From Eubacterium sp. (GTDB taxonomy: Bacteria; Bacillota_A; Clostridia; Lachnospirales; Lachnospiraceae): a DNA stretch of 15,767 nt. The position numbers and the translations under genes are program-made. Under the pieces are notes generated by a model. That model was not told the origin of the DNA. It did not search any database and saw only the letters and a list, made by a program, of their open reading frames with translations. The stretch spans positions 1-15,767 of the forward strand of contig JAFVEX010000079.1 in NCBI GenBank assembly GCA_017475785.1, given 5' to 3'. This document shows, one piece after another, positions 6,749 through 13,420 of the stretch; position 1 is the stretch's first letter, and each line of letters begins with the position of its first letter.

Positions 6749-7726
6749 TCACGGTTCGCACAGGGAACGCAGCTCAGGAGGCAGCGGCGCTGTAATCTCC
6801 AGTCCTCCAAGTGCCGGAAACCCCGGCACGTCCTCTGGAAAGACCAGCTTCCAGGCGTGCAGATACTGTCTTTTCAGATGGTATCTTTTCCGCAGGAACC
6901 TGTTTGCGGCAGGATCCCCGTACTTGGCATCCCCTGCCAGAGGATGCCCGGCAGAAGCCAGGTGCGCGCGGATTTGATGTGTTTTTCCCGTCACCAGTTC
7001 GACGCGAAGCAGCGTGACCGGCATTCCGATATCCGGGTAACTGACCGGCTCCAGGCGCGTCTCGACCTTTCCGGCCCCGGACGGGGGATTGTCCGTTGTC
7101 AGGACAACTGACTGGTTCGTTTTTTTATCACGGACCAGATAGCCGTTCAGCGTCAGCGGCTCAGAAATAATTCCTTTCACAAGCGCAAGATAGTATTTGC
7201 AGACTGCCCGTGTCCGGATCAGCTCCGAGAGCATCTGCGCGCCTGCAAGTGTCTTGCCTGCCGCGACGATTCCACTGGTGTTGCGGTCCAGCCTGTTCGC
7301 AGTGCCTGCCCTGTAAAACCGCGGGTCAATGTCCGTCAGATACCCCAGAAGATATTCATTTACAGAAATATCATCCGGGCGGCTCTTCTGGGAAAGAATA
7401 CCCGCAGGTTTGTTGATGGCGATGATGTCCGCGTCCTCATACAGAATCCACTCCTCCGGGAGGCGCGGATACGGCCGGGAAGTCTCCGCCTGATCAGAAT
7501 CGCTGCGCGTCGAGAGCTTCCTCAGTGTGTCCTCCGAAAAATACAGCTTCACAATATCATAGGCGGCAAGCAGCTCTCTGCCCGTCGCCTTGTGATCATT
7601 TAAAACAATATTCTTTTTGCGCAGCATCCGGTAGAGAAAACCGGTTCCGGCTCCGGGAAGATACCGCTGCAGAAATTTGTCAAGCCGCTGTCCCGCAATT
7701 TCCGGGCCGATTCTGATCTCTTCCAT
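6749..7726 (-). CDS. RluA-family 23S rRNA-type pseudouridine synthase
   Basis: A 325-residue RluA/RluD-type enzyme converting uridine to pseudouridine in RNA, most likely 23S rRNA. Residues about 1-65 form an S4-like RNA-binding domain (AGQRLDKFLQRYLPG). The catalytic domain starts near residue 94 (ILYEDADIIAINKPAG), with the catalytic Asp in NRLDRNTSG (D147), then KYYLALVKG, ELVTGKTHQIRAHLA and HPLAGDAKYG. The usual HRLDxxTSG has Asn144 in place of His; the Asp is kept, so activity is expected. The exact RNA position modified cannot be told from sequence. The ATG at 7726 has only a modest AGGA upstream. It heads the cluster with lepB and recU. Confidence 0.92.
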   Translation of the reverse strand: MEEIRIGPEIAGQRLDKFLQRYLPGAGTGFLYRMLRKKNIVLNDHKATGRELLAAYDIVKLYFSEDTLRKLSTRSDSDQAETSRPYPRLPEEWILYEDADIIAINKPAGILSQKSRPDDISVNEYLLGYLTDIDPRFYRAGTANRLDRNTSGIVAAGKTLAGAQMLSELIRTRAVCKYYLALVKGIISEPLTLNGYLVRDKKTNQSVVLTTDNPPSGAGKVETRLEPVSYPDIGMPVTLLRVELVTGKTHQIRAHLASAGHPLAGDAKYGDPAANRFLRKRYHLKRQYLHAWKLVFPEDVPGFPALGGLEITAPLPPELRSLCEP

Positions 7727-7760
7727 GTATGCTGTCCTGCGTCAACAAAGCCTTCTGTGT

Positions 7761-7817
7761 TTTTATGTATGATTGTGTGCTTATATGTAGTCTCGAGCTT
7801 TTATGCATTCTTGTGTG
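7761..7817. repeat. Pair of 19-bp direct repeats upstream of the pseudouridine synthase gene
   Basis: TTTTATGTATGATTGTGTG (7761-7779) and TTTTATGCATTCTTGTGTG (7799-7817) match at 16 of 19 positions, 38 bases apart start to start, in the AT-rich gap upstream of the minus-strand gene starting at 7726. Tandem binding sites for a regulator or a decayed duplication are both possible. Confidence 0.5.
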
Positions 7818-7835
7818 TTTTCACTGCGTGCCGGC

Positions 7836-7858
7836 AGTCCGGAACAGCCGGCCGGACT
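7836..7858 (-). other. Hairpin at the stop codon of the two-helix membrane protein gene
   Basis: AGTCCGG (minus strand, 7858-7852) pairs perfectly with CCGGACT (7842-7836) around a nine-base loop, with part of the TAG stop in the stem. No T run follows, so it is not a standard intrinsic terminator; it may protect the 3' end of the mgsA-rsmD-coaD transcript. Confidence 0.35.
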
Positions 7859-8429
7859 ACAGCGCGATTGCGAGCAGAGCGCTTCTTACGAGGTAATCGG
7901 TATCGCCCTCCTCCGGCCCGCGGGAATTCAGAATCTCAACCCTTGAGAGGAACTGCTTTTTTGCGGTAAATATCTTCACCTTCCGCCCGTAACCGGAGGC
8001 GCGTAGCGTCTTTGTGACGTGCTCCTCAAAAAACCGGATGTCCGCGGCCGGGCGGCTCTCTTCGCGCGTGTACGCAATCACCTGATCCTGGCTCACAAGA
8101 ACGGCGTCCAGATACAGGTTCTTGTCCCGGGTCGTCAGAAACAATTCATACAGCATGTGCAGATTTCCAGACACAGCGCTGACCTCACGGAACAGCGCCG
8201 GATCCATCGGTTTGCGCATCCACATCATAATGGCGCTGACCGCAGCCATGCTCGCCGGTATAATTCCTACCACAGCGATCACGGTGTAGATATTCCGCCG
8301 GTCCCCGTGGTTCAGCCGGTACCCGATATAATAAACGGCAAACGCGGCGGCATACAAAACCAGCGCGCGGATCAGCCGCACGCGCTTCTGCCGCCTGATG
8401 TAGCCGTATTCACCCTTTCTGCCCTTCAT
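7857..8429 (-). CDS. Conserved-type membrane protein with two helices, function unknown
   Basis: A 190-residue protein I do not recognise. It has a basic N terminus (RRQKRVRLIR), two predicted membrane helices (about 19-38 and 47-70) joined by a short polar loop, then a soluble domain of about 115 residues that should be cytoplasmic by the positive-inside rule. The soluble part reads as alternating alpha and beta (NKDLYLDAVLV-like strands, FFEEHVTKTLRASGYG, KVKIFTAKKQFLSRVEILN) with no catalytic motif I can name. The ATG at 8429 is 12 bases after the coiled-coil gene and has only a weak ribosome site, so translation may be coupled to that gene. Position suggests a link with the coiled-coil protein or cell envelope. 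Confidence 0.8.
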   Translation of the reverse strand: MKGRKGEYGYIRRQKRVRLIRALVLYAAAFAVYYIGYRLNHGDRRNIYTVIAVVGIIPASMAAVSAIMMWMRKPMDPALFREVSAVSGNLHMLYELFLTTRDKNLYLDAVLVSQDQVIAYTREESRPAADIRFFEEHVTKTLRASGYGRKVKIFTAKKQFLSRVEILNSRGPEEGDTDYLVRSALLAIAL

Positions 8430-8441
8430 CTGCCCGCACGG

Positions 8442-9086
8442 TTACTCATCTTCATAAACCGGTTCTTCGTCCTCTGCCGGCGGAAGCTCCGTCTCCGCCT
8501 CTTCCGCGGAACTGTCAAAATTGGCGGACGCCGCAACCTGCTGCTCCATCGGCGCAAGCTGCTGCTTATTCTCATTTACGACATCACGGTAATCCTTCAG
8601 GACATCAGAGAATTCATTGAATGTTTTTCCCGCTTCCTCAAGTGTGTTTGTCATAATCGCAGAGAGATTGCTGAGCAGTTCATCCGTGTAGGAGATCGCG
8701 CTCATGCGGATGTTCGCGGCATCCTGGTCAGCGCTGTCTACAATGCCCTGCGCTTCCTGATTTGCCGCGTTGATGGTCGCGTTTGCCTGGCCGTAGGCCT
8801 GCTTCATGATCTCCGTCTCGGAAACCATGCTCTCCGCCTGCGCCTCGGCAGCGCGGATGATCTGATCCGCCTTCTCCTGGGCGTCAGCCAGAATCGCGTC
8901 CTTGTTGCCGATGATCTTCTGATAGCGCTTAATCTCATCCGGCGTCTTCAGGCGGAGTTCGCGGAGAAGCTCCTCCAGTTCTTCTTTATTTACAATGATC
9001 TTAGTCGTGGAAAGCGGCTGATAGCGACAGCTTTCGACGTATTCTTCAATTTCTTCGATGATCTGTTCAATTCTGCTGCTGCTCAT
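8442..9086 (-). CDS. DivIVA/SepIVA-like coiled-coil protein
   Basis: A 214-residue, mostly helical protein. The N terminus (residues 1-60: RIEQIIEEIEEYVESC, KEELEELLRELR) is followed by a long coiled coil (about 62-175) rich in Ala, Gln and Glu (ADAQEKADQIIRAAEAQAES, ANQEAQGIVDSADQDA). It ends in an acidic, disordered tail (ELPPAEDEEPVYEDE). Such proteins are often labelled ATP-synthase-H-like or DivIVA-like from coiled-coil similarity only. The location just after coaD recalls mycobacterial SepIVA, a coiled-coil septum factor encoded near coaD, so a scaffold role in cell division or growth is a reasonable inference. The ATG at 9086 has a strong AAGGAGAGG site. No membrane segment or enzymatic motif is seen. 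Confidence 0.8.
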   Translation of the reverse strand: MSSSRIEQIIEEIEEYVESCRYQPLSTTKIIVNKEELEELLRELRLKTPDEIKRYQKIIGNKDAILADAQEKADQIIRAAEAQAESMVSETEIMKQAYGQANATINAANQEAQGIVDSADQDAANIRMSAISYTDELLSNLSAIMTNTLEEAGKTFNEFSDVLKDYRDVVNENKQQLAPMEQQVAASANFDSSAEEAETELPPAEDEEPVYEDE

Positions 9087-9148
9087 GTTTCTAACCTCTC
9101 CTTATTATTATTGACTGCAGCCATTAGGATTTTCCGGAATCCGCACTG

Positions 9149-9634
9149 TTACATCTGTCCGAGTTTTTTGCGGATTTCTTCCTCAACATAAGGCGGTACA
9201 AACTCTTTAATATTCCCTCCGAACTCCGCCACCTCGCGCACTGTCGTGGAACTCAGGTAGGAGTACTGCAGGGAAGTATACAGGAACGTCGTGTCCACCT
9301 CCGGCGCAAGCTTCCGGTTCGTCTGCGCCATCTGAAGTTCAAATTCAAAGTCAGTAATCAGACGCAGGCCTCTCACGATGACACCTGCATCCCATTTTCT
9401 CGCAAAATCAACAGAGAGGCCGCTGAAATGATCCACTGTAACATTCTCCAGCCCCTTTGTGGTTTCCTTTAGTATCTTAACACGTTCGTCTACAGAAAAC
9501 AACGGAGATTTCGCAGAATTATTTAAAACGCCGATCACGACGTGGTCGAACAGCGAAGCCGCGCGTCTGATGATGTCAAGGTGTCCGTAAGTGACCGGAT
9601 CGAATGTCCCGGGATAAACTGCAACGTGTCGCAT
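9149..9634 (-). CDS. coaD: Phosphopantetheine adenylyltransferase
   Basis: A 161-residue CoaD of standard length, transferring AMP from ATP to 4'-phosphopantetheine in the fourth step of coenzyme A synthesis. The nucleotidyltransferase signature is intact: [12 protein letters not shown] (H18 of the TxGH motif), [20 protein letters not shown] in the pantetheine pocket and [13 protein letters not shown] near the C terminus. The ATG at 9634 lies just after the rsmD stop (9636-9638), with AAGGAGAA inside the rsmD end as ribosome site, so rsmD and coaD are one operon, as in most Firmicutes. Confidence 0.97.
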   Translation of the reverse strand: MRHVAVYPGTFDPVTYGHLDIIRRAASLFDHVVIGVLNNSAKSPLFSVDERVKILKETTKGLENVTVDHFSGLSVDFARKWDAGVIVRGLRLITDFEFELQMAQTNRKLAPEVDTTFLYTSLQYSYLSSTTVREVAEFGGNIKEFVPPYVEEEIRKKLGQM

Positions 9635-9635
9635 G

Positions 9636-10193
9636 TCAGGTTCTCCTTATCCTGAAAAACAGATGTCTGTTCGTCTTGTAGCGCTTTTCTCTGGTGATCC
9701 GGAAGCCTGCTTCCTCCAGAAATGATACGTCACCGTCCAGTGACGTCTCCAGAATGAACAAGGTTTGATCCGTCACACAGCGGGAAGATGCCAGGCGCTC
9801 CAGTACAGACACCTCCAGTCCCTGGCCGTACGGCGGATCCAGAAAAACTATATCAAAAGGTTCTTTTTTGTCAAGTAGAGAAACTGCGGAAACCACATCC
9901 ATCTGCAGAACTTCCGCATCATCTGCAAGCTTTGTAAACTGCAGGTTTTTGCGGATTACAGAAACCGCCGCCCTGCTGTTGTCGACAAAACAGCAGAAAG
10001 CCGCTCCCCTGCTCAAAGCCTCGATCCCGATCCCGCCGCTTCCCGCAAACAGATCAAGAAATCTGCAGCCGGGCACGTCAGCCATCAGAATGTTGAAAAG
10101 TGTCTCCTTGATTCTGTCTGTCGTCGGCCTCGTGTCCTCCCCGGCCGGCGCCGCGAGCGGCATGGATCTGCATTTTCCGGCAATCACTCTCAT
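9636..10193 (-). CDS. rsmD: 16S rRNA (guanine(966)-N(2))-methyltransferase
   Basis: A 185-residue RsmD, which methylates G966 (E. coli numbering) of 16S rRNA with S-adenosylmethionine during small-subunit assembly. The N-terminal [13 protein letters not shown] and [15 protein letters not shown] segments are typical. The SAM-binding motif I is [20 protein letters not shown] (about 45-64) and the catalytic motif IV is LDPPYG (about 117-122). The ATG overlaps the stop of the preceding gene (ATGA at 10193-10190), indicating translational coupling. The rsmD-coaD pair is widely conserved in Gram-positive bacteria. Confidence 0.95.
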   Translation of the reverse strand: MRVIAGKCRSMPLAAPAGEDTRPTTDRIKETLFNILMADVPGCRFLDLFAGSGGIGIEALSRGAAFCCFVDNSRAAVSVIRKNLQFTKLADDAEVLQMDVVSAVSLLDKKEPFDIVFLDPPYGQGLEVSVLERLASSRCVTDQTLFILETSLDGDVSFLEEAGFRITREKRYKTNRHLFFRIRRT

Positions 10194-10600
10194 AGTACCG
10201 TGCTCTCCCTTGAGCTCTCCCGCCAGTCGAGGTCGCCGCGGTCAAGCGCCATAATCAGACATTCTGCTGTCGCGATATTGGTCGCGACAGGGATCGTGTA
10301 CTGGTCGCAGCAGCGGACGATCCTGTCGACGTTTGGCTCATCCGGTGAAATCATCACAGGGTTGTAGAAAAAAATCACCATATCCATGTCGTTCCGGGCG
10401 ATCATTTCCGTGAACTGCTTGTCCCCTCCGAGCGCGCCGGCGAGAAATTTATGAACTCTGAGATTCGTCACGTCCTCGATCCGCCTGCCGGTCGTCCCGG
10501 TCGCGTAAATCTCATGTTTTTGCAAAATTCCCTTATAAGCAATGCAGAAATCTTCAATCAGGCTTTTTTTGCTGTTGTGCGCAATTATTCCGATATTCAT
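10190..10600 (-). CDS. Methylglyoxal synthase family protein with altered active site
   Basis: A 136-residue protein of the MGS-like fold. Without gaps it aligns to E. coli MgsA (constant offset of 11): IGIIAHN, YATGTTGR, LGGDKQ, VIFFYNP, IPVATNIATAE. True MgsA converts dihydroxyacetone phosphate to methylglyoxal. Here H8 (H19) and D60 (D71, catalytic base) are kept, but D20 is N9, D91 is N80, H98 is D87 and D101 is N90. The enzyme may therefore be inactive, changed in substrate, or a sensor; I do not assign mgsA outright. The ATG at 10600 has GGAGGAG about 7 bases upstream. It leads the rsmD-coaD operon and has its own strong promoter; an ATGA overlap couples it to rsmD. Confidence 0.85.
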   Translation of the reverse strand: MNIGIIAHNSKKSLIEDFCIAYKGILQKHEIYATGTTGRRIEDVTNLRVHKFLAGALGGDKQFTEMIARNDMDMVIFFYNPVMISPDEPNVDRIVRCCDQYTIPVATNIATAECLIMALDRGDLDWRESSRESTVL

Positions 10601-10636
10601 ACACCTGCTCCTCCAGTTTTACATACTCCTGAGGGC

Positions 10637-10665
10637 ATTATAACAAATCAACAATTTTTTTTCAA
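10637..10665 (-). promoter_or_regulatory. Sigma-A promoter of the MgsA-like/rsmD/coaD operon
   Basis: Minus strand TTGAAA (10665-10660), 17-base AT-rich spacer, perfect TATAAT (10642-10637). The start would be near 10630, giving a leader of about 30 bases with a GGAGGAG site before the ATG at 10600. Confidence 0.85.
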
Positions 10666-10698
10666 ATAAAAGTTCATTTTTATGCTCTTTTACCATTG

Positions 10699-10707
10699 TT
10701 ATCCACA
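10699..10707 (+). promoter_or_regulatory. Perfect DnaA box (TTATCCACA)
   Basis: The consensus 9-mer for DnaA binding lies between a terminator and the promoter at 10637-10665, about 35 bases upstream of the -35 box. Only one copy is seen in this gap, so it is not an origin; a regulatory or titration site is possible, as is chance. Confidence 0.45.
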
Positions 10708-10723
10708 CCGTTTCGTGTATACA

Positions 10724-10769
10724 GCGACAAAGCGGGCTGCGGATCAGATATACGACCCTGCAGCCCGCT
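10724..10769 (-). terminator. Intrinsic terminator after the lysine/alanine-rich protein gene
   Basis: On the minus strand AGCGGGCTGC (10769-10760) pairs perfectly with GCAGCCCGCT (10740-10731). After a bulged A the stem extends by GGGUC/GAUCC (one G-U pair) to an eight-base loop, about 15 bp in total. The T run after it is short (TTTGT), but the stem is strong. Confidence 0.8.
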
Positions 10770-10792
10770 CGCTCAATGATTTTCCGTAACAA

Positions 10793-11227
10793 TCAAAGAT
10801 CGAATGCACCAAAAATATTTTCGTTCACAACGTAGTATGCCTTAGACTCTGCGACGTTAACGTAAACCTTGATGTCCTTCAGATCGGAAACTTTGTTCTT
10901 CTTCTCTTTCCAGATCTCTTTTACGCGCGCGACAAGTCCCTCAGAAGACACGCTCATGTCATTAAACTGGATGTAAACTGCTGACTGCGGATCCGCGGCC
11001 TTCTTCGCTGCTGCTTTTTTGGCCGGTGCTTTCTTCGCTGCTGCCTTCTTCGCAGGTGCTTTCTTTGCAGTCTCCTTCTTTACTTCGGCTGCCTTAACCG
11101 GCTCTGCCTTCTTCTCTTCCGGTGCCTTTGTCTCAACTGGTTTCTTTGTTTCAGTCGTTTTCACAGCACTAGCAGGTACGGTTGTTTCGATCTTCGCTGT
11201 GGAAACAGTCTTTTTCACTTCTGCCAT
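10793..11227 (-). CDS. Small protein with histone-H1-like Lys/Ala tail, DUF6465-like C terminus
   Basis: A 144-residue protein in two parts. Residues 1-77 are low complexity, rich in Lys, Ala, Pro, Thr and Glu, with KKAPAKKAAAKK repeats like eukaryotic H1 or bacterial Hc1/AlgP-type tails. Residues about 80-144 form a compact alpha/beta domain (SAVYIQFNDMSVS, LVARVKEIWKE, IKVYVNVAESKAYYVVN) ending in FGAFDL. From memory this matches a domain of unknown function common in Lachnospiraceae (DUF6465). The tail suggests nucleic-acid binding, but this is inference. The ATG at 11227 has a strong AGGAGGAG site. It is a single-gene unit with its own promoter and terminator, which suggests substantial expression. 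The encoding DNA repeats gctgc/ttctt units, so codon use differs from its neighbours. Confidence 0.88.
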   Translation of the reverse strand: MAEVKKTVSTAKIETTVPASAVKTTETKKPVETKAPEEKKAEPVKAAEVKKETAKKAPAKKAAAKKAPAKKAAAKKAADPQSAVYIQFNDMSVSSEGLVARVKEIWKEKKNKVSDLKDIKVYVNVAESKAYYVVNENIFGAFDL

Positions 11228-11287
11228 TTTTTAACTCCTCCTGAGCAAACACAAAAACTGTTCTTAAGTGAATAACAAGCCTTGATT

Positions 11288-11316
11288 ATCATACCTTTTT
11301 GCTTTCTGTTTTTCAA
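11288..11316 (-). promoter_or_regulatory. Sigma-A promoter of the lysine/alanine-rich protein gene
   Basis: Minus strand TTGAAA (11316-11311), 17-base spacer, TATGAT (11293-11288; five of six matches). The leader to the ATG at 11227 is about 55 bases and ends in AGGAGGAG. Confidence 0.8.
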
Positions 11317-11359
11317 GTTTTGGAAAAGATTTCGGAAGTTTGTACAATTTTACACAATT

Positions 11360-13417
11360 TTAAAGGAAAATGTCGTCATTTTGTTGCCGGATATACGACT
11401 CCACCTGTTGTTTTAATAGTAAATTTTCCTCATGTTCCAGCAGAGGATCCTCCTTGAGAAGCTGGCGCACTGCCCGGTCGGCCTGCCGGAGCAGCTCCTG
11501 ATCCCGGTAAATATCAGCCAGTTTCAGGAAAGCGATGCCGCTCTGGCGGACGCCGAAGAGATCTCCCGGGCCGCGCAGACGAAGATCTTCTTCCGCGATC
11601 TGAAATCCGTCATTCGACTTTTGGAGGATTTTCAGACGTTCAGATGGCGCCTGATCCTTCCCTCCCTGCACAAAGATGCAGTAGGACTGCGCCTCCCCGC
11701 GGCCTACCCGCCCGCGGAGCTGGTGCAGCTGCGCGAGGCCGAACCGCTCTGCGTTTTCAACCATCATGACCGTGGCGTTCGGCACATTGATCCCGACCTC
11801 AATAACCGTCGTCGAGACAAGAATCTGGATCTCATTTTCCGCAAACGCGCGCATTATCCTGTCCTTTTCCGCGGACTTCATCTGTCCGTGCAGCGCCGCG
11901 ACGCGGATTTCTTTGCCCATCTCCTTCTGCAGCATGCGCGCGTAATCTGTCACATTCTCAGCCTGAATTTCTTCATTGGGCTCGACCATCGGACAGATCA
12001 CATAAACCTGATGGCCTGCCGCGACTTCCTTTCTGAAAAAACGGTAGGCAGCGGGCCGGTAAGACTGATCCACCACCGCATTCTTGATTTTCGCCCTCCT
12101 CGCGGGCAGCTCATGAAGCGCGGAAATGTCCAGATCGCCGTACAGGATCATGGCGAGTGTCCGCGGAATCGGCGTCGCGCTCATGACCAGGACATGTGGC
12201 TGCGCGCCTTTTTCTGAGAGAATTCCCCTCTGATTGACGCCGAACCGGTGCTGCTCATCCGTAATCACAAGCGCCAGATTTTTGAAGGAAAGTCCTTCCT
12301 GAATCAATGCGTGCGTTCCGATGATGAGAGATGCCTTCCCTTCTGCGATTCTGGCGTACCGCTCCCGCTTTTCCTTCGCAGTGCAGCTGCCAGTCAGGAG
12401 GATGAGGCACTCCGGATCGATCTCGTTTTGCGCCAGCAGCTCCCGCAGCGCGCTGTAATGCTGGTTTGCCAGAACCTCTGTCGGCACCATGAGCGCGCTC
12501 TGGTATCCGTTTTCCATCGTCAGAAGCATGGCAAGAAACGCGAGGATCGTCTTCCCGCTCCCGACATCGCCCTGAACCAGCCTGCTCATCACCCTGCCGC
12601 TGGCCAGATCCCGCTCGATTTCGCCCCAGACTTCGTCCTGCCCGTTCGTCAGCCGGTAAGGAAGCGACTCGATCACCTCTTCTGTGAGCCAGGACGGGTG
12701 CATCCTGTATGCCGATCCGCCTGTCTGAAGGCGGTCCTTCAGAAGCGCGACGCCCAGCAGAAACAGGAAAAACTCATCAAAGATCAGACGTCTTCGCGCG
12801 CGCTGAAGCTGTTCCGGATTTTCCGGAAAGTGAATGTGCCGGACAGCATCGCTGATGTCCCCCAGATCAAATGCGCGGAGGATTTTCTCCGGCATATATT
12901 CCGCCTCTCCCTCGTACACCTGCAGACACTCCTGCACGGTTCTGCGGATGGTCTGATTGGACAGGCCGGCTGTCAGAGAATAAACCGGGAGCATCCGCCC
13001 CCTCAGCCCCTCATATTCAGAGGGGTCGAAGATCTGTGGATGCTCCATGATCGTCCGGTTTTGTTTTTCCGTCACAAGGCCGCGGAACACCTTACGCATT
13101 CCGGGCTTCAACTGCGCGCGCAGGTACGGCATGTGGAACCAGTTGATCTGCATGCCGCCGGTTTCATCAGACACCTGCAGCATGGTGATGGAATTGTTCC
13201 CGAACCGTCGCACCGAAGGCGTCCTGGTCACAGCTGCCGCCACCGCGTTTTTCTGCCCCGGAACAGCCTCGCCGGGCAGAACAGGCGTCTCAAAAGCATC
13301 GTACTCCCGCGGGTAATAATGCAGCAGCTCATCGGCCGTTCCGACGCCCAGCTTTTCAAACAGCTTTTCGGTTTTCTCGCCGATTCCTTTGATTTCACGC
13401 AGTTTATGATATGCCAT
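11360..13417 (-). CDS. recG: ATP-dependent DNA helicase RecG
   Basis: A 685-residue, full-length RecG, the branched-DNA translocase that remodels stalled replication forks and Holliday junctions. Residues about 1-150 are the N-terminal and OB-fold wedge region (LREIKGIGEKTEKLFEKLGV). The superfamily 2 helicase motifs follow: Walker A GDVGSGKT (283-290), DEQHRFG (from 387), MSATPIPRTLAM, then in the second RecA-like lobe STTVIEVGINVPNATVM and QLHQLRGRVGRG. The C-terminal TRG-type region (LRLRGPGDLFG) is present. The ATG at 13417 follows the fakA stop by three bases, with GGTGGA in the fakA end as ribosome site. The fakA-recG order is standard in Firmicutes. I see no terminator after it. Confidence 0.98.
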   Translation of the reverse strand: MAYHKLREIKGIGEKTEKLFEKLGVGTADELLHYYPREYDAFETPVLPGEAVPGQKNAVAAAVTRTPSVRRFGNNSITMLQVSDETGGMQINWFHMPYLRAQLKPGMRKVFRGLVTEKQNRTIMEHPQIFDPSEYEGLRGRMLPVYSLTAGLSNQTIRRTVQECLQVYEGEAEYMPEKILRAFDLGDISDAVRHIHFPENPEQLQRARRRLIFDEFFLFLLGVALLKDRLQTGGSAYRMHPSWLTEEVIESLPYRLTNGQDEVWGEIERDLASGRVMSRLVQGDVGSGKTILAFLAMLLTMENGYQSALMVPTEVLANQHYSALRELLAQNEIDPECLILLTGSCTAKEKRERYARIAEGKASLIIGTHALIQEGLSFKNLALVITDEQHRFGVNQRGILSEKGAQPHVLVMSATPIPRTLAMILYGDLDISALHELPARRAKIKNAVVDQSYRPAAYRFFRKEVAAGHQVYVICPMVEPNEEIQAENVTDYARMLQKEMGKEIRVAALHGQMKSAEKDRIMRAFAENEIQILVSTTVIEVGINVPNATVMMVENAERFGLAQLHQLRGRVGRGEAQSYCIFVQGGKDQAPSERLKILQKSNDGFQIAEEDLRLRGPGDLFGVRQSGIAFLKLADIYRDQELLRQADRAVRQLLKEDPLLEHEENLLLKQQVESYIRQQNDDIFL

Positions 13418-13420
13418 TGC

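Noticed and set aside
8019..9191. Plus-strand open frame (390 codons) opposite the coiled-coil and membrane protein genes
   Set aside because: Composition rich in Arg, His and Leu fits a shadow of the opposite strand; both minus-strand genes have sensible starts, spacing and protein architecture.
11019..11234. Very hydrophobic plus-strand frame (AGAFFAAAFFAGAFF)
   Set aside because: It is the mirror of the Lys/Ala repeat codons in the opposite-strand gene; it has no promoter or ribosome site and its apparent membrane character is a codon artefact.
11228..11359. Terminator for recG
   Set aside because: The gap holds AT-rich sequence with a short direct repeat (AAAATTGT twice) but no stem followed by a T run that I can find.
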